DNA of 64,000 nucleotides from Streptomyces silaceus (GTDB lineage: Bacteria > Actinomycetota > Actinomycetes > Streptomycetales > Streptomycetaceae), in contig NZ_LIRJ01000092.1 of the NCBI RefSeq assembly GCF_001419745.1, positions 1 through 64,000 on the forward strand, read 5' to 3'. The position numbers and the translations under genes are program-made. Positions 42,077 to 49,996 of this stretch are shown here, piece by piece; positions within the stretch are counted from its first letter, which is position 1; the number at the start of each line of letters is the position of its first letter. A model generated the notes under the pieces. The model saw nothing but the letters and a program-made list of their open reading frames with translations. It searched no databases and had not been told where the DNA came from.

Positions 42077-43155
42077 GAGGACTCCCCCGCGAGCGCGGCG
42101 TATCGGTTGACGGGCCGGGCGAGCCCCAGGTGCTCCCTGAGCGTGCTGCCCGGGTAGAAGGTGCGGAACAGCCCGCGGTGCTGGAGCAGCGCGACGGTGC
42201 CGTTGACGAGCCGCTCCAGGTCGCGGCGCGGTTCGACGGGCGTGAGGTGGAAGCCGTCGACGGCTCCCGCGCCGTGCCAGGCGGCGATCAGTTCGGCCAG
42301 GTCGACGGGCCCGCCCCGGTAGGAGGGCCCCTCGGCGGTGGGCAGCGGTCCCCCGCCGTGCCCCGGTTCGGCGGCGCACTCGCCGCCGCCGAGGTCGACG
42401 ACGAGGGCGGCGAACACCCGCAGCGTCCGCGGGTCGCGCCCGTACCGCGCGGCGAGGCCCCGCAGTTCGGCGCGCGCGGCGTCGGCCCGGTCGGCGGAGG
42501 CGACGCGCACCAGGGCGACGTCCGCGTACCGGGCGGCGGTCTCGCGGGCCTGCGGGGCGGTCGCGTCGACGACGACCACGGGGTGGCCCTGCGGCGGCCG
42601 GGGCACGATGGAGGGCCCGCGCACCGAGAAGTCACGCCCCTGGAAGTCGACGTAGTGCAGCTTGTCCCGGTCGATGAAGCGGCCGGTCGCCACGTCCCGT
42701 ATCTCCGCGTCGTCCTCCCAGCTGTCCCACAGCCGCCGGGCCACGTCGGCGACCTCGCCGGCCTCGCGCCACAGCTCCTCGCGGGGCGCCGCGCGGCGCC
42801 GCCCGAAGAGCCGGGCCTCGGCCTCGGTCGCGGACACGTCGACGCCCCAGCCGGCCCGGCCGTGGCTGACCCAGTCGAGGGTCGCCAGGGAGGCCTGCAC
42901 GTGGAACGGCTCGGTGTGCGTGGTCGTGACGGTCGGCACGAGGCCGACGCGGCCGGTGCGGGGCGCGATCCGCGCGGCCACGCCGAGCGCGTCGAGCCCG
43001 GCCCGCGCGAAGGAGTCGCCCAGCGTCACGAAGTCCAGGGCCCCCTGCTCGGCGAGGAGCGCGAGCTCGGCGTAGGGAGCGGCTTCGTAGGTCTCGGGCA
43101 GGTCGATGGCGGCGGCGAGGTGGAGCGGGCCGCGCCCGGTGGGTGCGGTGGTCAT
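42073..43155 (-). CDS. second LLM-class FMN-dependent monooxygenase
   Basis: 360 aa with the same fold as its neighbour but shorter and divergent: LHLAAAIDLPETYEAAPYAELALLAEQGALDFVTLGDS, GWGVDVSATEAEARLFGRRRA, HPVVVVDATAPQARETAARYADVALV and the C-terminal FRTFYPGSTLREHLGL shared with its partner's end. The pair could act in sequence on one substrate or be specialised. ATG 43155. Only 28 nt separates it from the substrate-binding gene upstream. Confidence 0.88.
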   Translation of the reverse strand: MTTAPTGRGPLHLAAAIDLPETYEAAPYAELALLAEQGALDFVTLGDSFARAGLDALGVAARIAPRTGRVGLVPTVTTTHTEPFHVQASLATLDWVSHGRAGWGVDVSATEAEARLFGRRRAAPREELWREAGEVADVARRLWDSWEDDAEIRDVATGRFIDRDKLHYVDFQGRDFSVRGPSIVPRPPQGHPVVVVDATAPQARETAARYADVALVRVASADRADAARAELRGLAARYGRDPRTLRVFAALVVDLGGGECAAEPGHGGGPLPTAEGPSYRGGPVDLAELIAAWHGAGAVDGFHLTPVEPRRDLERLVNGTVALLQHRGLFRTFYPGSTLREHLGLARPVNRYAALAGESS

Positions 43156-43183
43156 CGGCTGAACCTTTCTGCTGAGGGCACGG

Positions 43184-44158
43184 CTACGGCTTGGGCAGGC
43201 CCGGCGGATTGATCTCGGACTTCTTCACGGCCTCGCCGGACAGCCCCCACCGCTTGAGGACCTTCGCGTAACTGCCGTCCTTGATCGCGTGGTCGATCGC
43301 CGCGGCGTAGGCGTCGACGAGCCCGCTCCCCTTCTTCGTGGTCGCGGCGATCTCCCCCTGGAGCGAGTCGCCCCCGCCCGAGAGCGATCCCGCGACCTCG
43401 CTCTGGCCCGCGGAGGCCACGTGGTACGAGACCGCGGGGCTCGGCCCGAGGTAGGCGTCGATGCGCCCGGACTGGAGGGCGAGGTAGTAGTCGGAGTCCT
43501 TCTGGAAGTACTTGATGTCGACCGGCTCGCGCCCGGCCTTCTCGTTGCGCCTGCTCCAGTCGACGAGGATCTTCTCCTGGTTGGTGCCGGAGGAGACCGC
43601 GACGGCCTTGCCGGCCACGTCCTTCGGCCCCTTCACCGTCCAGCCGGCGCCCTTCTTCACCTCGAAGGCGATGTTGTCGAGCCGGTAGGTCGCGAAGTCG
43701 TACTTCTCCTTGCGCTCCTCGGTCACCGTGACGTTGCCGAAGACACCGTCGAACTTCCCGCTGTCCAGGCCGACGAAGAGGTTCTCCCAGGAGACCTCCT
43801 CGAACACCGGCTTGAGGCCGAGGGTGTCGGCGACGAGGACCGCGAGGTCGACCTCGGAGCCGATGCGGGTCTTGTCGTCGGTGGCGTAGAAGCCGAGCGG
43901 CGCGGTCGAGTCGGCGCCGCCGCCGAGCCGCAGCGTGCCGCGCTTTCTCACGTCCTCGGGCACGAGGGCGGCGATCGAGTCGACCTTCTTGCCGCGCACG
44001 CGGTTCTGGTCGGGTCCGATGTTGATGGAGCCGACCTTCTTGACGCCGGGGCGGCCGCCGCCGGTCGCGGCGTCGCTGTCGCCGCCGCAGGCGCTGAGCA
44101 GGGGCGCGGCGGCCAGGGCGGCGACGGCGAAGGTGAGGGCGGTGCGTCGGGATGGCAT
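43184..44158 (-). CDS. ABC substrate-binding lipoprotein (amino-acid/sulfur family 3)
   Basis: 324 aa. Lipoprotein signal peptide with lipobox LLSACGG. The SBP_bac_3 fold is shown by RKRGTLRLGGGADSTAPLGFYATDDKTRIGSEVDLAVLVADTLGLK and DGVFGNVTVTEERKEKYDFATY. This group binds polar amino acids, cystine or taurine-like compounds. AGGAGCC precedes ATG 44158. It sits beside its ATPase and permease genes and resembles the divergent binding protein at 48995, giving the cassette two receptors. Confidence 0.9.
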   Translation of the reverse strand: MPSRRTALTFAVAALAAAPLLSACGGDSDAATGGGRPGVKKVGSINIGPDQNRVRGKKVDSIAALVPEDVRKRGTLRLGGGADSTAPLGFYATDDKTRIGSEVDLAVLVADTLGLKPVFEEVSWENLFVGLDSGKFDGVFGNVTVTEERKEKYDFATYRLDNIAFEVKKGAGWTVKGPKDVAGKAVAVSSGTNQEKILVDWSRRNEKAGREPVDIKYFQKDSDYYLALQSGRIDAYLGPSPAVSYHVASAGQSEVAGSLSGGGDSLQGEIAATTKKGSGLVDAYAAAIDHAIKDGSYAKVLKRWGLSGEAVKKSEINPPGLPKP

Positions 44159-44168
44159 GCGGGGGCTC

Positions 44169-44981
44169 CTAGAGGACCTTGGAGAGGAAGGCGCGGGTGC
44201 GCTCGTGCCGGGGGGCGTCGAGTACGTCGGCGGGGGCGCCCCGCTCGACGACGCGGCCGTCGTCCATGAAGACGACGGTGTCGGCCACCTCGCGGGCGAA
44301 GCCGATCTCATGGGTGACGACGATCATCGTGGTGCCCTGGCGCGCCAGGTCCTTGATGACGTCGAGGACCTCGCCGACCAGCTCCGGGTCGAGCGCGGAG
44401 GTCGGCTCGTCGAAGAGGAGCAGCTTCGGCTCCAGGGCGAGGGCGCGGGCGATGGCGACGCGCTGCTGCTGTCCGCCGGAGAGCTGCTTGGGGTAGGCGT
44501 CGGCCTTGTCGGCGAGCCCGACCCTCGCGAGCAGCGCCTCGGCGCTCGCCACGGCCTGCCTGCGGGGCCGCTTCAGCGCGGAGACCGGCGCCTCGACGAT
44601 GTTCTCCAGGACCGTCAGATGCGGGAAGAGGTTGAAGTTCTGGAAGACGAAGCCGATGTGGGTGCGCTGCTTGAGGACGTCCCGCTCGCGCAGCTCGTAC
44701 AGCTTGCCCGCCCGTCCCCCACCACCGCCCTTGCCGGGGGCCCTTCGGGCCGACGCCTTGTCTCCACGCCGGTAGCCGACGAGCTCGCCGTCGACGCTGA
44801 CCCAGCCCCCGTCGACCTTCTCCAGGTGGTTGATGGTGCGCAGCAGCGTGGACTTGCCGGAGCCGGAGGGGCCGAGGACGACGGTGACCTCGCCCGCGGC
44901 GACCTCCAGGTCGACTCCCTTCAGCACCTCCAGGGAGCCGAAGGACTTGCGGACGGAACGGAGTTCGACCATGGCGCTCAT
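44169..44981 (-). CDS. amino-acid-type ABC transporter ATP-binding protein
   Basis: 270 aa. Walker A GPSGSGKST, Q-loop FQNFNLFPH, signature LSGGQQQR, Walker B LLLFDEPTS and the H-loop THE. The family is the polar amino acid (GlnQ/HisP) group. An unusual Gly/Arg-rich insertion (GDKASARRAPGKGGGGGRAGK) lies between Walker A and the Q-loop. ATG 44981 overlaps the permease stop (ATGA). Confidence 0.92.
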   Translation of the reverse strand: MSAMVELRSVRKSFGSLEVLKGVDLEVAAGEVTVVLGPSGSGKSTLLRTINHLEKVDGGWVSVDGELVGYRRGDKASARRAPGKGGGGGRAGKLYELRERDVLKQRTHIGFVFQNFNLFPHLTVLENIVEAPVSALKRPRRQAVASAEALLARVGLADKADAYPKQLSGGQQQRVAIARALALEPKLLLFDEPTSALDPELVGEVLDVIKDLARQGTTMIVVTHEIGFAREVADTVVFMDDGRVVERGAPADVLDAPRHERTRAFLSKVL

Positions 44982-45871
44982 CGCGTGGCCCCCTTGGAGA
45001 AGTGACGTTCGACGTAGTGCTGGAGGACGGAGAGCGCGCTGGTCAGGAGGATGTACCAGACGGTGGCGACCATCAGGAGCGGCACGACCCGGCCGTTGCG
45101 GCCGTAGATGACCTGCACTTGGTAGAAGAGTTCGCCGATCGCCATGACGGAGACGATCGAGGTGCCCTTGAAGAGGGAGATGATCTCGTTGGCCGCGTTG
45201 GGCAGGATCGACCGCATCGCCTGCGGGAGCACGATCCTGCGCACCTGCCGCAGTTTGGGGATGCCGAGCGCGGCGGCGGCCTCCAGCTGCCCGCTGTCGA
45301 CGGCCGCGACACCGGCGCGCACGATCTCCGCGGCGTACGCGGCCTGGTGCAGTGCCAGACCGAGGACGGCCGCGCTCATCGCGCCGACGAGCCCCATGGT
45401 GTCGAAGGAGAAGAAGCCGGGCCCGAACGGGATGCCGAACTGCAGCTCCTTGTAGAGGTAGGCGAGGTTGAACCAGAACAGCAGCTGCACGATGAGCGGG
45501 ATCGAGCGGAACGCCCAGATGTAGGCGAAGGCCACCGACTTCAGGAACGGGCTCGCCGAGAGCCGCATGAAGGCGAGGACGACACCGAGCGCGAAGCCGA
45601 GCGCCGTGCCGTAGAAGGTGAGCTGGAGGGTGATCCAGACCGCCTTGAGGATGACGTCGGCGGTGAAGAACTCCGCGAACACCTCCCACTCCCAGGCGGG
45701 GTTGGTGACGAGTCCGTGCGCGAACTGCGCGATCAGGACGGCGGTCGCGGCGACGGCGGCCCACCGCCAGGGGTGGCGTACGGGTACGACCGTGAACCCG
45801 TCGAGGTCGTCGGCCGCCGGCGGCGCGGCCCGGTCGCCCTTGCTGACGGGCGGATCACTGGTCAGGGACAT
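44978..45871 (-). CDS. amino-acid-type ABC transporter permease
   Basis: 297 aa. Five or six membrane helices and a HisM/GlnP-type permease domain with the EAA-like loop EAAAALGIPKLRQVRRIVLPQAMRSILP. ATG 45871 lies just inside the end of the FAD-protein gene (17-nt overlap). It pairs with the second permease at 47633 or works as a homodimer. Confidence 0.92.
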   Translation of the reverse strand: MSLTSDPPVSKGDRAAPPAADDLDGFTVVPVRHPWRWAAVAATAVLIAQFAHGLVTNPAWEWEVFAEFFTADVILKAVWITLQLTFYGTALGFALGVVLAFMRLSASPFLKSVAFAYIWAFRSIPLIVQLLFWFNLAYLYKELQFGIPFGPGFFSFDTMGLVGAMSAAVLGLALHQAAYAAEIVRAGVAAVDSGQLEAAAALGIPKLRQVRRIVLPQAMRSILPNAANEIISLFKGTSIVSVMAIGELFYQVQVIYGRNGRVVPLLMVATVWYILLTSALSVLQHYVERHFSKGATR

Positions 45872-47636
45872 GGGTTCCTCGGGTCGTGGAGGTGCGCAGG
45901 AAGTCGAGGACGGCGCGTGCGGTGGCGTCGTTCTGCCGGAAGGTGGGGCTGTTGGTCCGCGGCCGGGTGAACGCACCGGCGCCGCGCGCGTCGGTGTGCG
46001 GGCCGAGCGCGAAGCGGCGCGGATGCGGCACGCCCGCCCGGTCGAGGATCCGTCCGTCGGCGGGGTCGACGGCGAGGAGTCCGGCCGGCGTCTCGCCGAC
46101 GCCCTCGGCATGCAGGGCGCGCAGCAGCGGGTCGCGGGCGCGGGCCAGGGTGGGCTGCGGCAGCCGGGCCTCGACGAGCGCGCGGGCCTCGGTGACGTGG
46201 CCGGGCAGGGTGGGGCTCTGGGCGCGGAACACCCCGTCCTCGGCGCTCACCCGGACGTCCGCGCCGAGGAACCGCACGATCCCGGCGCGCGAGAGGGCGA
46301 GGAGCTGCCGCAGCCGGGGGCCGGGCGGGCCGGACGCGAGGTAGCTGAAGAAGCCGTGCCACCAGTCGCCCGGGTCGCCGAGCCGCACCAACTGGCCGTA
46401 GACGGAGAGGAGTCCGAGGAACACGGCGAGGTCGGGGCTGTGCCCGGGGTCGTGGCGGCGGGCGAGGTCGTCGGTGATGTAGCCGCGCAGCCCGTCCTGC
46501 AGCGCCTCGTAGGAGGTGTGGCCCACCCCGGAGAGGGGGTGGTCGAGGGCGGTGAGGTCGAGCCGGTCGGCGGGGTCGGGCACGGCGGAGGCGACGAGGG
46601 CGTCCAGTTCGGGGCTGCCGGGCGCGCAGGCCTCGTACTTCTCGTCGAAGTCCGCCCAGGCGATGCGGGTGCGCCCGGGGTGGGCGGTGAAGAGACGGTG
46701 GTAGTGGGCGAAGCCGAGTTCCTTCTCGATGAGCGGCCACACGTCGCGCCGGAAGTCGTGTCCGCCGGGCCGGGCGAGGAGCGCGTCGACCTCGGCGGGG
46801 CCCAGGTAGCGGGGCAGCGGCGGCCGTTCGCCCGTCCAGTCGTAGCCGATCTTCGAGTGGTAGGGGACGCCGCGCCGCGAGCCGACGTGGAGGACGGGCT
46901 CGCGCCCCGAGGGGTGGTAGGTGTCGCCCTCATACCGTCCGCCGCGGCCCTCGGTGAGCAGCACCATCAGGTCGACGAAGGCGAGGCCGAAGCCGCGCAC
47001 GAGGACGGGTTCGCCGGGCGCGAGGCGCGAGAGGTCGCTGTCGGCGGTGAAGTCCGGCGGCAGGTGCACCAGCCCGTTGCGCTCGGCGTACGCGGCCAAC
47101 TCGGTCTGCTCGTCGTCGAGTTCGGCGTCCAGGTGCCCCTGGAGCAGGAGGACGAGGTCGGCGGCTATCGGTTCGTCGAGGCCTTCGACGAACACGTCCT
47201 GACGGGTGTCGTGCCCACCGGTGACGCGCAGCGCCCTGCGCGGGTGGTGGTGGACGGTGATGCCCTCGGGCAGGGCGGCCACGGCCTGTTCGTACACCCA
47301 GCGCATGTAGGCGCTCTGCTCGTGGCGGCTGAGGAAGTCCCGGCCGTCGCGTCCGCTCCACTCGTGCAGCGCGGGGCCCGGCACGACCGGGCCCGTCAGC
47401 TCCACCGTCTCGTCGGTGAACATGGTGACGTCCTGGGCCTGCGAGTTCATCCAGAGCAGCGGCGACTGGTCGGCCCGCCAGACGCGCCCGCCGCCCGGCG
47501 GGTGCGGGTCGACGAGGTGGATGTCGAGGCCGTCGACGTCCGAACCCTCGTACAGCTCGGGCGCGTTGGCGGCGATGCGTTCCAGGATGCCGGTGCCGCG
47601 CGGGCCCGCTCCCACGAACACCAGGGAGCGCCTCAT
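45855..47636 (-). CDS. FAD/NAD(P)-binding oxidoreductase
   Basis: 593 aa. A Rossmann start LVFVGAGPRGTGILERI and the NAD_binding_9 type block PPGGGRVWR, LLWMNSQAQDVTMFTD near residues 45-75. Such proteins are FAD-dependent hydroxylases or reductases of loosely defined function, seen in sulfur and siderophore loci. It is placed between two permease genes with overlaps on both sides, so it is part of the operon. It may supply a hydroxylation or reducing step for the LLM monooxygenases. ATG 47636. Confidence 0.85.
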   Translation of the reverse strand: MRRSLVFVGAGPRGTGILERIAANAPELYEGSDVDGLDIHLVDPHPPGGGRVWRADQSPLLWMNSQAQDVTMFTDETVELTGPVVPGPALHEWSGRDGRDFLSRHEQSAYMRWVYEQAVAALPEGITVHHHPRRALRVTGGHDTRQDVFVEGLDEPIAADLVLLLQGHLDAELDDEQTELAAYAERNGLVHLPPDFTADSDLSRLAPGEPVLVRGFGLAFVDLMVLLTEGRGGRYEGDTYHPSGREPVLHVGSRRGVPYHSKIGYDWTGERPPLPRYLGPAEVDALLARPGGHDFRRDVWPLIEKELGFAHYHRLFTAHPGRTRIAWADFDEKYEACAPGSPELDALVASAVPDPADRLDLTALDHPLSGVGHTSYEALQDGLRGYITDDLARRHDPGHSPDLAVFLGLLSVYGQLVRLGDPGDWWHGFFSYLASGPPGPRLRQLLALSRAGIVRFLGADVRVSAEDGVFRAQSPTLPGHVTEARALVEARLPQPTLARARDPLLRALHAEGVGETPAGLLAVDPADGRILDRAGVPHPRRFALGPHTDARGAGAFTRPRTNSPTFRQNDATARAVLDFLRTSTTRGTHVPDQ

Positions 47637-48508
47637 CGGGCACGCTCCGAACCGCGGGCGTAGTGCCGCTCGACGTAGTACTGGCCGACGCTGAGCACCG
47701 AGGTGACCACGACGTACCAGATGGTGGCGACCATCAGCAGCGGGATGACCTGGTAGGTGCGGTGGTAGACGAGCTGCACGGAGTAGAGCAGGTCCTGCAC
47801 GGCGATGACGGAGACGATCGAGGTGCCCTTGAGCGTGCCGATGAGCATGTTCCCGGCCGGCGGCACGATGGACCGCATGGCCTGCGGCAGCACGATCCGC
47901 CGCCACCTGCGCCACCGTCCGAGGCCGAGCGACTGCGCGGCCTCGATCTGCCCGCGGTCGACGGAGAGGATTCCGCCGCGCACCACCTCGGCGGCGTACG
48001 CGGCCTCGTGCAGCGTGAGGCCGATGACGGCGATGGTGACGGGTCCGAGCAGATCGACCGTCTTCACGCCGAACAGCTGCGGGTAGAGCGCCCCGATGTT
48101 GAACCAGAACAGCAGCTGCACCAGGATCGGCATCGACCTGAAGAACCAGATGTATCCCCAACTGACCGCTCTCAGAACGGGGTTGGCGGACAGGCGGCCG
48201 ATGGCGAGCAGCGCACCGAGCGCGAAGCCGAGCGCCATGACGACGGCGGTCAGCCAGAGCGTGAGCCACAGGCCGCGCAGGACGGACGCCGTGGTGAAGT
48301 AGTCGGCGACGACGTCCCACTGGAACGCCCCGTTGCGGACGACGGACGTGGCGGCCAGCGCGAGCAGCACCAGGACGACGGCGGCCGCCGTCCACTGGCC
48401 CAGGCGCGGCCGGGGCACAATGCGCGGGGTGTCGTCGGGCGCGGCGGGGCCGGCGGGATCCGGGGACGGCGGAGAGGTCTCGACTTTGGCGAGGGTGTCG
48501 GAGGACAT
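47633..48508 (-). CDS. second amino-acid-type ABC transporter permease
   Basis: 291 aa. An N-terminal cytoplasmic Pro-rich tail is followed by a HisM/GlnP-type permease domain (RGLWLTLWLTAVVMALGFALGALLAIGRLS, EAAQSLGLGRWRRWRRIVLPQAMRSIVPP). It is the first gene of the operon running to 39954. It resembles the permease at 44978 over its whole length, so a duplication or heterodimer is likely. A GGAG ribosome site precedes ATG 48508. Confidence 0.92.
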   Translation of the reverse strand: MSSDTLAKVETSPPSPDPAGPAAPDDTPRIVPRPRLGQWTAAAVVLVLLALAATSVVRNGAFQWDVVADYFTTASVLRGLWLTLWLTAVVMALGFALGALLAIGRLSANPVLRAVSWGYIWFFRSMPILVQLLFWFNIGALYPQLFGVKTVDLLGPVTIAVIGLTLHEAAYAAEVVRGGILSVDRGQIEAAQSLGLGRWRRWRRIVLPQAMRSIVPPAGNMLIGTLKGTSIVSVIAVQDLLYSVQLVYHRTYQVIPLLMVATIWYVVVTSVLSVGQYYVERHYARGSERAR

Positions 48509-48590
48509 GCGGAAGGCTCCGTGGATGCAGAAGCTCGAACACGGGTGGTGCCTTCACATGGACCGAGCCCCTCAGCACGATCCGCCCCCG

Positions 48591-48621
48591 AGATTACGGG
48601 GCGCTTCACCTGAACTGTCAA
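48591..48621 (-). promoter_or_regulatory. putative promoter of the permease-first operon
   Basis: Read on the minus strand: TTGACA (48616-48621) and TAATCT (48591-48596) with a long 19-nt spacer. The -35 is perfect and the spacing is suboptimal. About 80 nt to the ATG at 48508. Confidence 0.4.
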
Positions 48622-48657
48622 GGGTGTCCAGGATATGAGCGTTACGTCTCACGGCAG

Positions 48658-48686
48658 TTGACGCGGAAACGGATGCCTGCTCCACT
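48658..48686 (+). promoter_or_regulatory. putative promoter giving a leaderless leader-peptide mRNA
   Basis: TTGACG (48658-48663), 17-nt spacer, TCCACT (48681-48686). The expected start, 7 nt after the -10, is position 48693, exactly the A of the leader-peptide ATG. Confidence 0.45.
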
Positions 48687-48692
48687 TGGCCC

Positions 48693-48764
48693 ATGCATCC
48701 GCAGCAGTGGCTGGTCACGCGCTCCCACATCGACTTCGGTCGAGTGTGGTCGGCGTCTTGTTGA
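48693..48764 (+). CDS. 23-aa cysteine-type leader peptide
   Basis: The peptide ends TRSHIDFGRVWSASC. This matches the Streptomyces 'putative leader peptide' pattern (basic residue, H-[IV]-D, R, then a terminal Cys) found before sulfur-assimilation genes. There is no ribosome site; the predicted transcription start coincides with the ATG, so it is likely leaderless. Ribosome pausing at the Cys codon (759-761 of 48 kb) when Cys-tRNA is low would control the downstream binding protein (48995). Confidence 0.75.
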   Translation: MHPQQWLVTRSHIDFGRVWSASC

Positions 48765-48905
48765 TGTCCTCCTGAGCCGACCCCCTGCGATCGCCGTGCC
48801 CTGAGCCCCGTCGGGCCCCCTGGGGGATTCGGCTTCTGCGCGCCTTCCTGTGTTCTCGCCGCCATCGCCCCCGCGCGGGCGGCGACCCCGCCTTCACACG
48901 CGTAC

Positions 48906-48934
48906 GCCACCGCTCCCCCGTCGCGAGCGGTGGC
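48906..48934 (+). promoter_or_regulatory. candidate attenuator/anti-attenuator hairpin
   Basis: GCCACCGCTC (48906-48915), 9-nt loop, GAGCGGTGGC (48925-48934): a perfect 10-bp stem between the leader peptide and the binding-protein gene. A folding competitor would be expected nearer the leader stop. Confidence 0.5.
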
Positions 48935-48994
48935 ACACCCCTCCCCTCGCACGTCCGCTTCGCCCTGCCCTGCCGAGCTGGAGAACGTCACGCC

Positions 48995-49954
48995 ATGAGC
49001 ACGCCCTCGCAGTCCCGCCGTATCCCGGCGGCCTTCGCCCTGATCACCGCCGCCACCCTCGCGCTGACCGCGTGCGGCTCCGGTGGCGCCGCGGGCACCG
49101 CGGGCGGTGCGGCCCCCGCCGGCAAGAGCGCCAGGATCCCGACCGCCGACGTGGTGTCCTCCGTCAAGAAGAGCCCGGCCGCGGCCGGCCTGCTGCCCGC
49201 GGACGTGCGCGAGCGCGGCACCCTCGACGTCGCCGCCTCCGTCGGCGGCACCCCGCCCGGCGCGCTCTACCTGGAGGACGGCAGGACGATCGTCGGCCAG
49301 GACATCGACTTCGCGGACGCCGTGGCCAAGGTCCTCGGCCTGAAGCTGAAGCGGGAGGCCGCGAGCTTCGAGGCGATCCTGCCGGCCCTGGGCAGCGGCA
49401 AGTACGACCTGGGCACGGGCAACTTCGGGGTGACCGACGAGCGCCGCAGGACCATCGACTTCGTGACGTACATCAACGACGGCCAGGGCTTCGCCGTCCG
49501 CAAGGACAGCAAGCTGAAGAAGGTCACCGACTTCGAGCAGCTGTGCGGACTGAACGTGGCGACCGGCGCGGGCACCACCTTCGAGGTCACGCTGGAGGAC
49601 AACAAGCACGTCTGCGAGGAGGCGGGCAAGAAGCCCTACAGCGTGAAGACGTACGCCGAGCAGGGCGCGATCTGGGCCGCGCTGCAGCAGGGCCGCGCGG
49701 ACGCGGTGATGTCCACGATCAACGGCCTTCGCTACGCCGTGAAGCAGCAGGAGGGCCTGAAGTTCCTCGGCGAGTACCACCGGCTCGACGTCGGCTTCGC
49801 CTTCAAGAAGGGCACGAAGCTGGCCCCCGCCTTCCGGGCCGCGGTCGACCAGCTGATCAAGGACGGGACGTACGACCGCATCCTGAAGAAGTGGGGGACG
49901 CAGGGTTCGGCGATCGAGAAGTCGCAGATCTCCCCGCCGGAGATCAAGGACTGA
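48995..49954 (+). CDS. ABC substrate-binding lipoprotein, second receptor of the cassette
   Basis: 319 aa. Lipobox LALTACGSG. SBP_bac_3 fold with VRERGTLDVAASVGGTPPGALYLEDGRTIVGQDIDFADAVAKVLGLKLKRE and DLGTGNFGVTDERRRTIDFVTY. Two cysteines (LCGLNV, HVCEEAG) are in disulfide-compatible positions. It is the only gene after the leader peptide, divergent from the permease/monooxygenase operon, and would share its permease and ATPase. Ligand probably a sulfur-containing compound such as cystine or a sulfonate. Confidence 0.9.
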   Translation: MSTPSQSRRIPAAFALITAATLALTACGSGGAAGTAGGAAPAGKSARIPTADVVSSVKKSPAAAGLLPADVRERGTLDVAASVGGTPPGALYLEDGRTIVGQDIDFADAVAKVLGLKLKREAASFEAILPALGSGKYDLGTGNFGVTDERRRTIDFVTYINDGQGFAVRKDSKLKKVTDFEQLCGLNVATGAGTTFEVTLEDNKHVCEEAGKKPYSVKTYAEQGAIWAALQQGRADAVMSTINGLRYAVKQQEGLKFLGEYHRLDVGFAFKKGTKLAPAFRAAVDQLIKDGTYDRILKKWGTQGSAIEKSQISPPEIKD

Positions 49955-49996
49955 CCCCGCGTCACCCCGGCCGACGCCCCGCGCGCCCCCGGACCG

